Below, one piece after another: positions 45,089-57,743 of a stretch of DNA of 64,000 nt (within the stretch, counting starts at the first letter, position 1; each line of letters opens with the position of its first letter). The notes under the pieces were generated by a model. The model was not told the origin of the DNA. It saw nothing but the letters and a program-made list of their open reading frames with translations, and ran no database searches. This stretch comes from Alitta virens. Its lineage: Eukaryota; Annelida; Polychaeta; Phyllodocida; Nereididae. The stretch covers positions 25,015,138-25,079,137 of the forward strand of contig OW028584.1 of the NCBI GenBank assembly GCA_932294295.1, read 5' to 3'. Made by a program: the position numbers and the translations under genes.

Positions 45089-48000
45089 TTACATTGTCTC
45101 AATAAGTCTTTGCGGTTTATGCCGCTCTCTTGTTGGTCTGTTTGTTGTTGCGGACACACTGGTTTCTGGCAACACATTTTCAGTCATTCCATTAGTCTCT
45201 TGTGGTACATTCTCGGTACTCCATAGAACTTGAGTGACTACTCTTTTGCTCTCGCTCTCCGCAGAATTGTTAGTCGTAGGTGGAGAAAATTGCACCCAGT
45301 CAGGCCGTCCCAACATGTCTGACTGAACCGCAACCGTATCCGCATTCACATGTGCTGCACGAATATGTTGAACATGTCGTTTCCATAAGCGTCCATCTTG
45401 CAAAGTAATCACGTTTTAGGTGCTGTACGTTGAACAGTACCTAACCACCATTTTTTATGCACTAAATCCTTGACATACACTGAACCAGCGACATAGAATT
45501 CTTGATCTTGACATTTAACATCATGTGATGATTTCTGTTGTGATTGCTTGTCGAGCACACGTCCCTCGGTATCAGGTCGAAACGAGAGTTAATTGACCTA
45601 GAAACAGGTCAGCTGGCACACGGCCAGTCGTCGCATGTTGTGTCGTACGATATGTCAGCAAAAATGCTGCAAGTTGCCTATCCACATTGGTATCATCCAT
45701 GACACTTGCATGCATACTATGCTTGAACGTTTGCACTGATCTTTCAGCAGCCCCATCGCTAGCAGTATGATAAGGAGCCACTCGCATATGTTTAATTCCG
45801 TTTTGTTTGAGAAACGCAGCAAATTCATCAGACCTAAACTGAGGTCCAATGCCACTGACCAATTGACGTGGTAATCCAAATTGGGCAAATAAAGAACAAA
45901 GTTCTCTAATTACAGCACTGGTTGTCGTAGACTTCATCAGAATGACCTCCGGCCATTTCGAATATGCATCGGTTACCACCAAATAATGGACACGATCTTT
46001 CTCAGCAAAGTCTATGTGGATCCTACACCATGGCGAACCTGGCCACACCCATGGCGTAAGTGGAGCAACAGGTGGAAGATTTCTCACTTGTTGACATTCG
46101 TTACACTGCCGCACTACACCTGCGATGTCGTCATCAAATTTAGGCCACCAGATAAAACTTCTGGCAACTTCCTTCATCCGTACAATTCAATAATGCGCAA
46201 CATGTAGTTCATCCAACATGTACTTGTGAAATTTGCTAGGAACAACAACACGTAGTCCCCATAATATACATTCTCGTTCAATGGTTAGTTCATTTCTCCG
46301 AATGAAGAGTGGTTGTAAGCTCAAGTCTACTTTACTTGGCCATCCTAACTGCACATAATATAACACTTTTGATATAATAGGATCAGTTCTAGTCGCACTA
46401 GCAATTTCTTTCGATGTAATAGGGAAACATTCCACCCATTTTGATGCAACATGAAACACAGAATCTTCACCATAAATCATAAAATCTGAACCAGCTTTAG
46501 GCAACCTTGACAACGCATCTGGTAACACATTGTCTTGATGAAATACGCTTCAACTTGTAATTGAAAGCAGACAACATAATTGCCCATCTCTGCAACCTCT
46601 GTGCAGCTAACGTTGGCACTGGGTGCCATCATGTGTTCGATACCAGAATTGTCCGTGAGAATTGTGATAGGTCGTCCATACAAATACATGTGAAACCGCT
46701 TTAATCCAAATATCACAGCCAGTCCTTCCTTGTCCAACTGTGCATAAGCTTGTTCGTGCTTGTTTAGCGATCGCGAACCAAATGCTACAGGTCTATGGTG
46801 ACCATGTCGATCCTCCTGAAGAATCACCGCAGCCACCCCCCGTAAGGTGAAGCATCACATGCCATCTCCACAGGTTTGTCAGTGCAGAAATGTGTTAATA
46901 AAGTTTCTGTGGAAATCGCATTTTTGACCGTTTGAAATGCATCTCGACATCGTTTGTCCCACTTCCACTTGCGTTTGCCAAGAAGTTCATTTAACGACTT
47001 GCTAATCGCACCCAGTGGCTAATCGTTGACAAATGTGGGATGAACTGGGCCTGGAAATTCACCATTCCGAGCCATGAACGTAATTCGGAGACATTTTGAG
47101 GTTCCCGTGCCTCCTTGATGGCAGTCACCTTATCATCGGTGGTTTGAAGAGCATCAGCCGAAATGTGTCGTCCCATGTACACTACACTGGGCTGCATGAA
47201 AACACACTTTTCCTTCTTGACATGTAATCCTGTTTTCTCAAACGCTCTAACAGTCACTGTAAATTGCGTAGATGTTCTGCATCATTGCCACCTGTGACTA
47301 ACACATCATCCATAATTGCGCAAGTTTGGTGTAAGCCACTCAACACTTGATCGATGAATCTTTGCCATATCGCCGGACTTGAAGCGATACCGTAAGGCAA
47401 TCTCGTGTAGCGATATAAGCCTTTCTGCATGTTGATCGTGACCAATTCTTATGACTTATCGTCCAACATCAACTGTTGGGTAGACACATCGCAAGTCAAT
47501 CTTGGAAAACTTCTGACCATTGGCTATCGTGCTGAATACCAATTCAGGCGTAGGAATTGGAAATTGATCAACTTCAATTTCACGGTTGACAGACACTTTA
47601 TAATCACCACAGTGTCTCACCGTACCGTCAGTTTTGGGAACACAAACCAACGGTGTTGCCCAAGCGCTATGATCAATCGGGTAGATAATTCCTTCGTGTT
47701 CCATTCGTAGTAATTCTTTGTTCACAGCATCTCGCAGTGCATACGGAACTGGTCTGGCCCGCAAATAAACTGGTTTGGCTTTTTTCTTCAAATGCAGCGT
47801 TGCTCTGACGTCTTTAACACAGCCTAACGTGGGCGTGAAAAGTTCATCAAATTTATGAAGTAGCGTATTCAATTTGCTTGACTTGACAGCATGCACCGTT
47901 TTCTCACTACTGTCAAATAATCTGTGCCAATCCTGCTTAATCTTGTAAAGCCATTGCCGTCCGAAGAGAGGGGGTGCTTGGTGCTTACCAGATTTCGTTT

Positions 48001-49189
48001 CGACTACGTACAATGGTAGAACTTCGTGACACCCATTGTACTCCACAGTGACGTCAAGAACACCAAGCACAGTCAATATTACTCCTCCGTAGGCTGTTAA
48101 GTTCTTTTGAACTTTGCGTAAAGGCACATGCATAAACCTTGAACGATACTGAGAGTCACTAATAATCGATACAACAGCCCCTATGTCCACCTCCATCACC
48201 AAGTTCTGACCAGCCACCGTGACTTCAACAGTCAAAACTGGAGTATCCACTTTGTGAACTCCTTCCCACATGGCAAACACTGAATCCACCAAGTTGTAGG
48301 AATCATCGTCATCATTGTCATTGTCCACGTAACGTACACGATTAGTCTTTCGTGGATTCGATTTAGGTTGATTTGTTTTCTGAGGTGCCATGTTGTTTTC
48401 ATGATTTTTGCACTGTGACTTCAAATGTTCCTTTTGATGGCACTTGTAACACGTGTGATTGCAATATTTACATTGACCACCGGATGGTTGTTAAAACCAC
48501 AACGCTCAGAAGGTTTCGGTCCATTTTGCGCTTTGTGATAATTGTCTCTGTATGATTAACCCTGCGTCTGGGGCTCTTTCGGTCGTGCACCTGTATTAGC
48601 ATAAGAAGCAGCATTTAATGACTTTGTGACTTTTAATCGCTCCAATCTTACCACAGGCATTGTCTTTACCATTTAAAAATTCCAGATTCTTTGATGCCAA
48701 TTCCTGGGCTTGAGCGATTTTTAATGCCTTCGCAAATGTCAACTCTTGTTCAACAAAAAGTCTCTTTTGCAGTGTACCATTATTTGAACTGCATACCAAT
48801 TTGTCCATCAGCATATCCTCAAATTGCCAAAATTACAATGTTCTAGTTTGCGTAGGTCTGAAATAAATCAGCCACTGAATCATCTTTGCCCTTTTTCCTC
48901 TCATAGAAGTTATACCTGCACACGGATCTTGAAGTTGCTGGACAAAAATGTTTCTTGAGAATGTCAACTAACTGTGAATAAGACTTCTGGTCGGGCTTCT
49001 TTCCAATTGAACTGATAAATACAGCTCTCCGTCTGTTGTTCCTAACTTGCACTTGGTCTTCGTTTGTCCTGTGTTTACCATTATTTCCTCCAATTCATTT
49101 GCAATGAAACACTGCTCAAGTCTTTCGATATATATTTCAAAATCATCGCCTTCCCCTGAGAATTTATCTGCTTTTCCGTAGGTCGCCAT
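45089..49189 (-). pseudogene. Gag-Pol remnants of gypsy element 2
   Basis: Order from right to left: Gag start near 49189 (MATYGKADKFSGEGDDF), a broken zinc-knuckle zone near 48500-48400, and protease near 48200 with the active-site triplet reading DIG instead of DTG. RT follows from about 47800 to 47000 with the catalytic MDD in CAIMDDVLVTGG, then RNase H pieces at 46836-46187. Integrase is at 46177-45572 with HIDFAEK and GAAERSVQTF, and a C-terminal tail runs to 45089. The frame is broken at least six times. In the integrase the second catalytic Asp box reads SGIGPQF, so that acid is lost. This copy is therefore inactive in protease, RT continuity and integrase. Confidence 0.88.
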
Positions 49190-49322
49190 CTTGTCACCTC
49201 GCGCACCGTCTGCTCCCCAAAATCACTCACTTTCATAAGTCCAGTAACCGACCGTACACTGGGATGACAGCTTCTGTACGTACGTCAAAATGTTCCTTGA
49301 GAACTCCTTTTAAAACTGACAT

Positions 49323-49338
49323 CCCATCCTCGTCGCCA
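49323..49338 (-). other. Primer-binding site of gypsy element 2 (tRNA-Ser)
   Basis: The minus strand reads TGGCGACGAGGATGGG two bases inside the 5' LTR. It is complementary to the 3' end of eukaryotic tRNA-Ser(GCU), CCCATCCTCGTCG plus CCA, over 16 bases. Confidence 0.85.
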
Positions 49339-49340
49339 TT

Positions 49341-49504
49341 TGTCGTATATCGTTCCAATAATTGCCGTAAACAAGAATATCCATACAACGTCAGTAAGTG
49401 AATTGTGAACGTTTATTAACCAACTACAGAGGGCGTCCTAGTCAAAAGCTACCATGATGACACCTAGGGCATCATAACCAAACTAATTGGTGTCAAACAT
49501 CACA
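49341..49504 (-). repeat. 5' LTR of gypsy element 2
   Basis: 164 bp, followed on the plus strand by the duplicated CATAG. Confidence 0.9.
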
Positions 49505-50330
49505 CATAGAATGATCACACGCTACAGGTGACATTTGGTTAATTGGATTTCTGCTGATAACATAATTGTTAAAGCACTACAATAGACAATAGTATAGATA
49601 TACTATATATATGTAATTAATTATATTTAACAAGGTAGCCCCTCTAATATCTATGCTGCGGGGTCACCAAGACAATTAACTACGACATCAGTTAGAGTCC
49701 ATATGATCATGTAAACAGCATTCACCATAGCAGCTCATAGTCTGGGTTAGTGAAATCATGCTGTTTCCCGCCAGCAACCAGGCACCTGGATCTGGCTAGA
49801 ATTCCTTGCTGTCAGTGCTGCCATCTTCAGGTGTGGTTGATTTTGTAATTTAATGTCAATGAATACGACATTGGAAACTCATTTAATACACCTAGCTATA
49901 GATGGGGTAACTTGGTGATGAAGTTAACTGTATTACTAATATGTAAATAAACAATATAAAGACATGTGACAAAAAGTTGCTTCTGCTCTGTGAACTATGC
50001 ATAAATATATAGAAATTACATACAAAGGGTAACTTTCTGTAAATTATGCAATAATAGCATTTTTTACCACCGAAAACCCGTTGATTTTACTGTTATTTCT
50101 ACCTGTTGGATGCCAAAATTATTTAAGTTTGTAAAATATTTGCTATAAGAACATAACCCTAACCCTAAGTCTTAGGCCTAAGTGGACAAGGTGAATTAAG
50201 AGAACATTGTGTAACATTGTATAGTTTTGACATTTTATTATTTTTCGACAGCTAGTCCAGTACATTGGTTTACAAGTATAAATAAATGCAAAGTGATATA
50301 ATATGATAAAAATATAATGTGTCGGAAGGG
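49505..50330. other. Intergenic DNA with LINE-tail-like stem and short telomere-like run
   Basis: GTAGCCCC...GGGGTCACC at 49637-49668 resembles the 3' UTR stem of the LINE relic at 22012-22060 and may be another 3' tail. AACCCTAACCCTAA at 50155-50168 is a two-and-a-third unit telomere-like repeat, too short to mean a chromosome end. Confidence 0.4.
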
Positions 50331-50800
50331 GATACATCTGAGTATTTACAAAATACCATTACCTAAGGGTGGATGTATCCCCTATTATGTTTAACAATTA
50401 TAATTGATTATATAGTAACAAAAACAAAAAAGCAAGAAAAAACAAATCATTCATAGATGAACACTAGAGTATTTGTCATAACACTATATAAGTAATTATA
50501 ATATATTCCACTTATTTACAGAATTACATTTGTAATTTACATAACATTTAGTGAATGATTTAATATTATTCTTATTTTTAATATTGATAGGCAGGTGTAA
50601 CCACAAATGTGGTGATCTAGAAAACTTTATTGTATATTTGTGAGGTGTGTTGGCCAATTCTATTTCTGTTTGCATAATTATGAGTGGATATTTCAAATTT
50701 ACTATACGTTTTGGGAGTATATTACTAATATATCTATAAGAAATTTTAAGTAGAGACATAAGGCTTTCTATTGTCAAAATATTTGCTTTTCTTTAATATG
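50331..50800 (-). pseudogene. 3' end of a LINE: RT C-terminus and hairpin 3' UTR
   Basis: The minus frame 50777-50496 reads SYRYISNILPKRIVNLKYPL, then HLWLHLPINIKNKNNIKSFT before the stop. The W-x2-LP-x-NIK-x(n)-SF block is the usual end of jockey/CR1-type LINE ORF2 proteins. Beyond it a stem GGGGATACATC/GATGTATCCCC (50331-50386) matches a typical structured LINE 3' UTR. The rest of the element is missing. Confidence 0.6.
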
Positions 50801-51323
50801 GCTGAAGTACCCAGTTTTTGTTTTTGATTTGTAGGTATTACCTTTTTCACTGCTTTGATTAAGTTTATGACTAAAATATCAGGAAAATGGGTGTTTTAAC
50901 ATGCATTCACCATGTTTCAAGGCTACAGGGCCAAATTTGCAAGATGATAATTCTAAGGCTGCTTGTTAGTTGATTTAAATCTATTTTACAATATTTTTCC
51001 TGTTTTTTCGTATATATATATTTTATATAGGTAACATAGTACTCAAGGCAAATAAAAAAAATGCAGTTGCTGTGTGGACAAAAGACATTCACATTCAATA
51101 AAAAAATTTGCGGAAAAAGAAGGGATTAGATTGACTAAATATATAATCCAAATTTATATTTTAGTAATTAATGAGTCATTTTCCCCAATGTTGCAAAACT
51201 GCCTTGTCCCCAATTTTAAAATGTTATTTGAGGTGTATCAGAGAACGTTTGGAGGATCCACCATGGTCCACAAGTTTAATAAACGTTTACTTACGCAGAA
51301 CTTAAGCAATTAACTTTTACTTA
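50801..51323. other. AT-rich DNA up to gypsy element 3
   Basis: I see no gene here. The frame at 51074-51313 has no recognisable motif. Confidence 0.3.
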
Positions 51324-51492
51324 TGTTGTAGATTGGGCTTATTAATTTCTTGCAGTAGTAATTTCAGAAGCTCATGGACAGAATAACAGTGAACAATTTA
51401 TTCTCCATTTTCGTACAAAACTGCGGACCTCCAAATCGGCCCCGCATTGCAGACTGAATACTAAAATACGGAACTAATAAGCAGTCACAACA
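51324..51492 (-). repeat. 3' LTR of gypsy element 3
   Basis: 169 bp with TG...CA ends; matches 56341-56507 with indels (for example AATTTCTTGCAGTAGT versus AATATAATTTCTTGCCG). Confidence 0.88.
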
Positions 51493-51773
51493 ATACCTTC
51501 CCCTTAAGCAAATTGTGTAGTAACATACAAGAACTTTATAATGTAATCTTAAAGCTGTTAAATGTAATTAAACTCAAGGTATCAAAAACTACTTATTAAA
51601 GTTCAGTATGAAGCAAAATTTCAAAGTGTCACTAAACACATAGTAGAAATTACATCAACATGTATACATACATGTATTTAAACAAATTTTTAAGCACAGC
51701 AACTAATTATAATTCTGTACAGCAACTAAATATTTTAACTAGGCAGTCAGTAAATGTGATAAGCATATACAAA

Positions 51774-54700
51774 TCATACGTCAAATAAGTCTTTCACAAA
51801 ATGCCTGTATGTCAAGTGACAGTCTTTCAAATGCATCGGTTGAGCCCCTAGAATCTTCCGTTCAGGATAATGCCGCTCAAGATGGACAGGATGAGCAACA
51901 GCTGTATCTTCCCTCAGTCTGTTTTGCGAGATTCTTGATTCGCTTGGTACAATCCTCTGAGGCGACAGTGGTTCAGCATCACGACTTACAGGAACCACCT
52001 CCTCACGAACAGCAGGTGTTGCAGGACTAGGATTCACATCAGTCCCAATAAGATCCAAATCTTTCCGCAGATTCAAAGACACAGGAGGAATGTACACCTC
52101 TTCAGTATTGTCACACAGATTGTACCGCCTACGCAACTGATCCTCGTGTCTTTTCCAGACTTGTTGACCAACTTGTACGAAGTAATTCCTGTGCATAGCA
52201 TCAATAATTACTCCAGGTATCCATTTAGGACCACTGCGCAAATTTAAAGCATAGACAAAATCACCAACACTGAATTTCTGCGCACATTTAAGATTATTTT
52301 CTAGCACCCGAGAAGTGCGTTCTTGGTTCAGTGAAGGACGTAACAATGAAAATCTTGTACTTAGCGATCTTTTCATCAGTAATCCGCAGGGAGTTTCACC
52401 AGTAGCAGTATGAGGAGTTGTACGATAGGCAAACAGACATCGACTGAGTTTAACATCAAGCGGAGCATAATCTCTCATCTTTTTCTGTTGTTGTTTTACA
52501 AAACCAACATAGCGCTCAGCCATGCCGTTAGTAGCAGGATGTCCAGGAGCTGTTGTGGTATGTTTTATACCATTCTGAGCAAGGAAACTTTCAAATTCAT
52601 AACTGGTAAACTGGGAACCATTGTCACTTACAATGTGTTCAGGAAAACCATGTGTAGCAAATAAATTCCACAATGAAGATATTGTAGTTGAATTTGTTGA
52701 CGGAAACCCTTCTAACCATTTGGAGTGAGAATCGATCACAATCAAAAACATGTGTCCTTTAACTGGACCAGCGTAATCTATGTGTAGCCTCTTCCAAGGT
52801 CCCGATGGCCATTCCCACATAGCGGTAGTTGCTTGTTGAGATAGAGTTGCATTCTCTTGGCAACTGATACACTGTTTAGTAATGTTCTCAATTTCTTCAT
52901 TAAGCTTTGGCCACCAAAAATACTGTCTTGCTCGTACTTTCATCCTTGCAGCTCCCATGTGTTCCATGTGCAAATTTAAAAGTAAATTGTGTCGTAGCAC
53001 TGGAGGAACAATCACTCTGTTTCCCCAAAGTAAACAACCTTTTTCAATTGAAAGTTCATTTCGCCTGATAAAGTAGGGCTGTATGTCGGTTTGGTCCATG
53101 CCTGCACACGGCCAACCTTCCTTGGTCAACTGCAGTACTTAGGCCATGGTAAGGTCTTTCAGGGTTGCCTGAGCTACAATAGTATTTATAAGTAACAGGC
53201 ATGCCACTCGGAAATTCTTGAGAGAAAATCGGCACAACCGTTGTCTTTGGTAGAAATGTACTGTACATCGTAAGCATAGGTAGATAAAATCAACGCCCAG
53301 CGCTTCAGGCGTGACGAAGCCATTTGAGGTATTCCGTTCGACTCCTTGAAGATAGTAAGTAGTAAGTGGACGATGATCAGTACGTAACGTGAATCTACGA
53401 CCAAGTAAATACTGTCGAAATTGTTGTACTGCAAAAACAATTGCAAGGGCTTCATGTTCAATTTGTGCATGATGTCTTTTGGCCTTGGAAAGACTTCGGG
53501 ATATGAAAGCTAATGGCTGTAGCTGATTCTGTGTACGAGTTTCCAACACAGCACCGATGCCAACTGGAGAGGCATCACAAGTAAGCACAAGTTCAGCATC
53601 TGGATTGTAGTGAGCCAGGTAAACACTGTCAGAAATCAGACTCTTGATTTTACAGAAAGCACGGTCATGTACAGTAGTCCACTCCCAAAACTTGTCTTTT
53701 TTCAACAAATTGTAGAGTGGCGCCATATGGTGCGCCAGATTTTTCTGGAATCGAGCGTAGTAGTTCACTAACCCAATGAAAGAGCGTAATTCTGACACTG
53801 AAGTAGGACTTGGAGCATTTTTGATAGCACGTACTTTTGATTCAGTAGGATGTATTCCTTTCACAGAAACTTTGAAACCTAGATACTCAACTTCAGGCAT
53901 CAAAAATTTTCATTTACTCTGCTGTAAATGCAAACCGTTCTCTTGTAGTGTAGAGAGCACACGGCGAAGATTAGCGAAGTGTTCAGCCTCACTTGTACCA
54001 GAGTCATTCCGTATCAATTCAACAAATGCCTCCTACCTGACCCTCTCAGAATTGTCTTAAAAAATTCTGAGGCAAAGCAACATTAGTATATAGGAAGTGT
54101 GCAAAATTTTAGATCAATATCTCGTTTTTTGCACTCGTTTCGGCAACGTCGTATGAAATTCAGTTTTTAAATGATTAAATGAGAGGGTCAGGTGGGAAAA
54201 TTTTCAGAAATTTGTTGAATTGACATGGAATGACCCACCAGTGACTAAGATATCATCAAGAAACACACTGACACCAGGTAATCCTTTAAGCAAATTTTCC
54301 ATTGCTCTCTGGAATAGTCCTACACATGGACTTGCACCATAAGGTAAACGCAGATATCGATACAGTCCACAATGAGTGTTAATCGCCGCAAGATCCTTGG
54401 AAACCTCATCAAGCGGTATTTGATGATAAGCTTGCGACAAATCCAGCTTGGAAAAGTACTTTCCTCCCGAGAGGTTTGCGAAGATTTCATTGGGTAGCGA
54501 TCTAGCATAATGGCACGGTTTATTGTCAGCCTATAGTCACCACATATTCTTAGTTTTCCATTTGGTTTAACAACAGGAACTATTGGAGCAGCCCAATTTG
54601 CATGTTGAGTTTTCTCGATAATGCCAGAAGATTCCAATCGACCTAACTCTTCTTCGACTTTGCGCTTCATGGCAAACGGTAACGGTCGAGCTTTGCAGAA

Positions 54701-56253
54701 AACTGGAGTTTCAGTAGCAGGAACTTCAAAATGAGCATTGGAAGTTCTAAGACAACCAAGTTCATCAGAAAATAAAGCACTGAATTCTTTCAGTAAATCA
54801 TCTGGAAGATCGGAATTTATGTGATGCACAGCAGCCTTTCCCTCAGCCTTGCCACTGAAAATTTCTTTCCAGGGTAGCGTAACATGATGTAACCTAGACC
54901 TCCCGAGTAATGGTGGACCTTTACCTTGCACCACCACCAGTGTCAAGTTGCATTGTTTGCCACCAACATTAACATCACATTCTCCAACAATTGGAATCAC
55001 ATGTCCACTGTAGGAACCAAGCACATAAATGTTCACTTTTGTTCAATTTAGTTGTTCCGAACATTTTCACAAAATCATTTTGGTTCATCACACCACACTT
55101 GAGCCTGTATCTAGTTGAAACATGACCCTCTTGCCATTAATTTCCACATCTACATGAATGGGTGTATTGTCACTACGCTCTGTAACTCGGTAAAGCATTC
55201 CGTTCGGTTGATCGAGATTGTCGTTAGAATCATGGTACTCCGAAACATTGTGTACTCGACCTCTGTTTTTCAGACGCAGACATATGGTCGTAAGGCGCCC
55301 AATCTTCTTACAGTAGTTGCACCTTGACTTAAGGTGTCGGCATTTGTCCGCCATGTGTGATGTCTCACCACAGCGATAACAGTACTTTTTGGACACTGGA
55401 ACATTGTCAGTAGATTTCGACTGATGATACTGCGGACGTGGGGTATGATTTGAAGCTCTGCTGTTTTGTACCAGAAGGGTTTCCACCTCGATGAGGAGTC
55501 CGATAGTTGTTCCGGCCTCGTGACGAAACTGCATTAACTGATGGCTAAGGAGAAACAACAGTAGGGTTTGTTTTACCATGGAGAATCTGCACATTCTTTT
55601 GTGCGAGTTCCACAGCAGTAGAAATTTCAAAAGCATTGTCAAATGTTTAGAGTCTTGTCGGCCATCAATCTGTTCTGTATGACATCATCATTTATGCCAC
55701 ACAATGGCAGATCACTTAGTTTATCTTCAAATTCACATCCTTCTGCTAGTTTACGTAAATTGGATACGTAATCTGAAACCGTCTCCCATGGTAAACGAGT
55801 CCTGATATTGAAGTTATAGCGAAGCATAGGCACTGAAACAACTGGCCTGTAATGTAGTCGAAGTTTAGCAAAAATTTCATCAAAAGTCTTGCCAGCAGGT
55901 TTTGCATGCAGGGACCAACAAATTCCGGATCAAAGTATAGGCCTAAACAGAAGGTCCAATTGAAGACAGTAAAATAGCTCTTCTTTTGCTATTTCGTGCA
56001 TTTACTTGATCAGTATTAGAGTTATCAGCAGCCAGTGGCAGAACTTATAAATCATTGGCTTCCAAGTAAAGTTGTACTCTTTCAATGTAAGCTTCTCATT
56101 CCTCACCCTTGCCAGAAAAAGGTTGTAATGTAGGAGCAAGAATCCACAACCCTGGTAAGTAGACAGCACAATAACAACATCCAGGAAATGTCCAGAACAC
56201 AGTAGTCCAGTGGGTAAGCACGTGTAATCCTGTGGCGCGAAAATCAGCAGCAA
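51774..56253 (-). pseudogene. Gag-Pol remnants of gypsy element 3
   Basis: Right to left: weak Gag pieces at 56253-55639, zinc knuckles at 55420-55300 (CYRCGETSHMADKC then CNYCKKIG), and protease LDTGSSV near 55090. Next is RT at 55036-54204 with FLDDILVTG, cut by a MITE just after this catalytic motif and resuming at 54000. The RT end and RNase H occupy 53903-53139, with a frame excursion at about 53400-53200, and TAA at 53141-53139. Then integrase is at 53129-51774. The integrase keeps its HHCC zinc module and all three catalytic blocks (HIDYAG, SDNGSQF, NGMAERY). Five or more frame breaks and the MITE make it non-functional. It is similar in order and primer use to element 2, which suggests one lineage. 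Confidence 0.88.
54001..54236. mobile_element. MITE of 236 bp nested in the RT gene of gypsy element 3
   Basis: The inverted ends GRGTCATTCCRTRTCAATTC plus AACAAAT (about 27 bp) are flanked by the duplication ACCA (53997-54000 and 54237-54240). Removing one ACCA and the insert leaves uninterrupted gypsy RT sequence, which proves insertion. An inner inverted pair CCTGACCCTCTCA / TGAGAGGGTCAGG adds to the stem. It has no coding frame. The 4-bp target duplication leaves the superfamily open. Confidence 0.88.
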
Positions 56254-56322
56254 ACGTAGGTACGGCCAACAGTCATGACAGTCACTGACAACACAGCACA
56301 GTCAGTTCAAAACGTGCACAAG

Positions 56323-56336
56323 CATCCTCGTCGCCA
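56323..56336 (-). other. Primer-binding site of gypsy element 3 (tRNA-Ser)
   Basis: The minus strand reads TGGCGACGAGGATG four bases inside the 5' LTR, the same tRNA-Ser(GCU) complement as element 2 but two bases shorter. Confidence 0.8.
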
Positions 56337-56340
56337 TTTC

Positions 56341-56507
56341 TGTTGTAGATTGGGCTTATTAATATAATTTCTTGCCGTAGTAAATTCAGAAGCTCATGGA
56401 ACAGTGAACCATTTATTCTCCATTTTCGTACAAAACTGCGGACCTCCAACTCGGCCCTGCATTGCAGACTGAATACTAAAATACGGAACTAATAAGCAGT
56501 CACAACA
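56341..56507 (-). repeat. 5' LTR of gypsy element 3
   Basis: 167 bp; pairs with 51324-51492. Confidence 0.88.
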
Positions 56508-57347
56508 ATTTATGACATCAATTTGCAGTTTAATACAGTCTCAGTGTAATCATCAACATGTTGCTGCTACTGTATCTACAGTGTCAATAGGCCAATTTGT
56601 CTAAGGACACTTCACCTGAACCTTAGTTCACTGGGTTCACTTTTGACTACCTACCTGAACAGAGGACCAACATTTCTAAGGCTATACCTTTAAAAATCTT
56701 GTAGAGTAAATATCCAAACTAAAGAATTATATAGCAATATAGCAATATTATTAGGGGAGCTGTAGCATTGCAGAGCTCCCCGTTTTTCGGTGAGAGGGAC
56801 TCCATCACTGCCGTATTTGCATAAAGTTACCAAATATTTACACACCCCTACAAAATGAGACGCTTTGTATGCCAATGAGTGGTGGGATGTTTTCACTTTA
56901 CATACTACAGCTGGCTGTTCCTAGCTAGAGATATACTGTTGGAACATACGTGTTTTAATCGATATTACAATTTTGACGCTGCTTATAAACTATTCATTGC
57001 TGAATGAAAAATACAGAGGGAAAGCTGAAATTTTGCGCTCAACTGTATGGGGGCATGTAAGTCATGATGAAATGTCCAATTGCACTCATTGACATTTTCG
57101 GTATTTCCTCATTCATTTGGTGCATGGAATTCCTAAATTACACACCAATTCAAGGCTTCTTATTTCATTCCCAAGATCCACACAATTTGCTTTGAGGAAA
57201 TATGCATTAAATAGAGTCTACACGTCATATTTCATGGATACAAAGGCCGTTACAGCGCAAACAATAGTGCAAGAAATTTGCAGCTCAGAATTTCTAAATT
57301 GATCATTATTTGACAATGAACACAACAGAAATAAAACAATGTATATT
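56508..57347. other. Intergenic DNA between gypsy elements 3 and 4
   Basis: I see no gene. GGGGAGCTGTAGC / GCAGAGCTCCCC (56754-56780) forms a short stem. The open frames here have no motif. Confidence 0.3.
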
Positions 57348-57743
57348 TGTCATATGTTTATTCAACAGACAATATAGGACAGAACTTTAAAAATGTTCAG
57401 CCACATTAATAGATACCAAGTAGCAAATTATACTTGACATATAAATATACTTATACCAAACATAATGAATACATGTTTCCCAAACATGGAGAAAAAACAA
57501 ATGCTTCCATTACAATCATGTTTTAAATCACATACAAACAAACTGTACACAGGGAGGCCTCATATATATATGTATATATGTCAAGATGAATCACAGTACC
57601 TGTTATGTCTTTGCGGGCTTCGTCATGCAAGCCACACAAACAGACAACATTAGTCAAGTTGCCATGTTCTGAAAGTCCCCGGATGTAGGTTTGGGGATTC
57701 TGTTTATTATGCAAAACCTATGACGTCACAAGACGTACATGAC
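57348..57743 (-). repeat. Probable 3' LTR of gypsy element 4
   Basis: It starts TGTCATATG and ends GTACATGACA, with an AATAAA signal near its minus-strand 3' end (TTGAATAAACATATGACA). A pyrimidine tract TCTCCCTTTT (57744-57753), the minus-strand polypurine tract, follows directly. There is no second LTR to confirm the borders, so the length of 396 bp is an inference. Confidence 0.45.

Larger units (their letters stand above)
44203..49504 (-). mobile_element. Ty3/gypsy LTR retrotransposon 2, complete but decayed
   Basis: This 5,302-bp element is in minus orientation. The LTRs at 44203-44372 (170 bp) and 49341-49504 (164 bp) run TGTCGTATATCG to CATCACA and differ by a small indel and scattered changes. 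A perfect 5-bp duplication CATAG flanks it (44198-44202 and 49505-49509). A tRNA-Ser-type primer-binding site and a GAGGGAGA polypurine tract are in place. Divergent LTRs and many coding lesions make it older than element 1. Confidence 0.93.
51324..56507 (-). mobile_element. Ty3/gypsy LTR retrotransposon 3, decayed, with a nested MITE
   Basis: This 5,184-bp element is in minus orientation. The LTRs at 51324-51492 (169 bp) and 56341-56507 (167 bp) run TGTTGTAGATTGGG to CACAACA and differ by several substitutions and indels. Flanks ACTTA (51319-51323) and ATTTA (56508-56512) are a target duplication with one change. A tRNA-Ser-type primer site is shared with element 2. A 236-bp MITE interrupts the RT gene. 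Confidence 0.9.

Noticed and set aside
50155..50168. Telomere repeat
   Set aside because: Only about two and a third CCCTAA units; no array, so no evidence for a telomere or a fused end.
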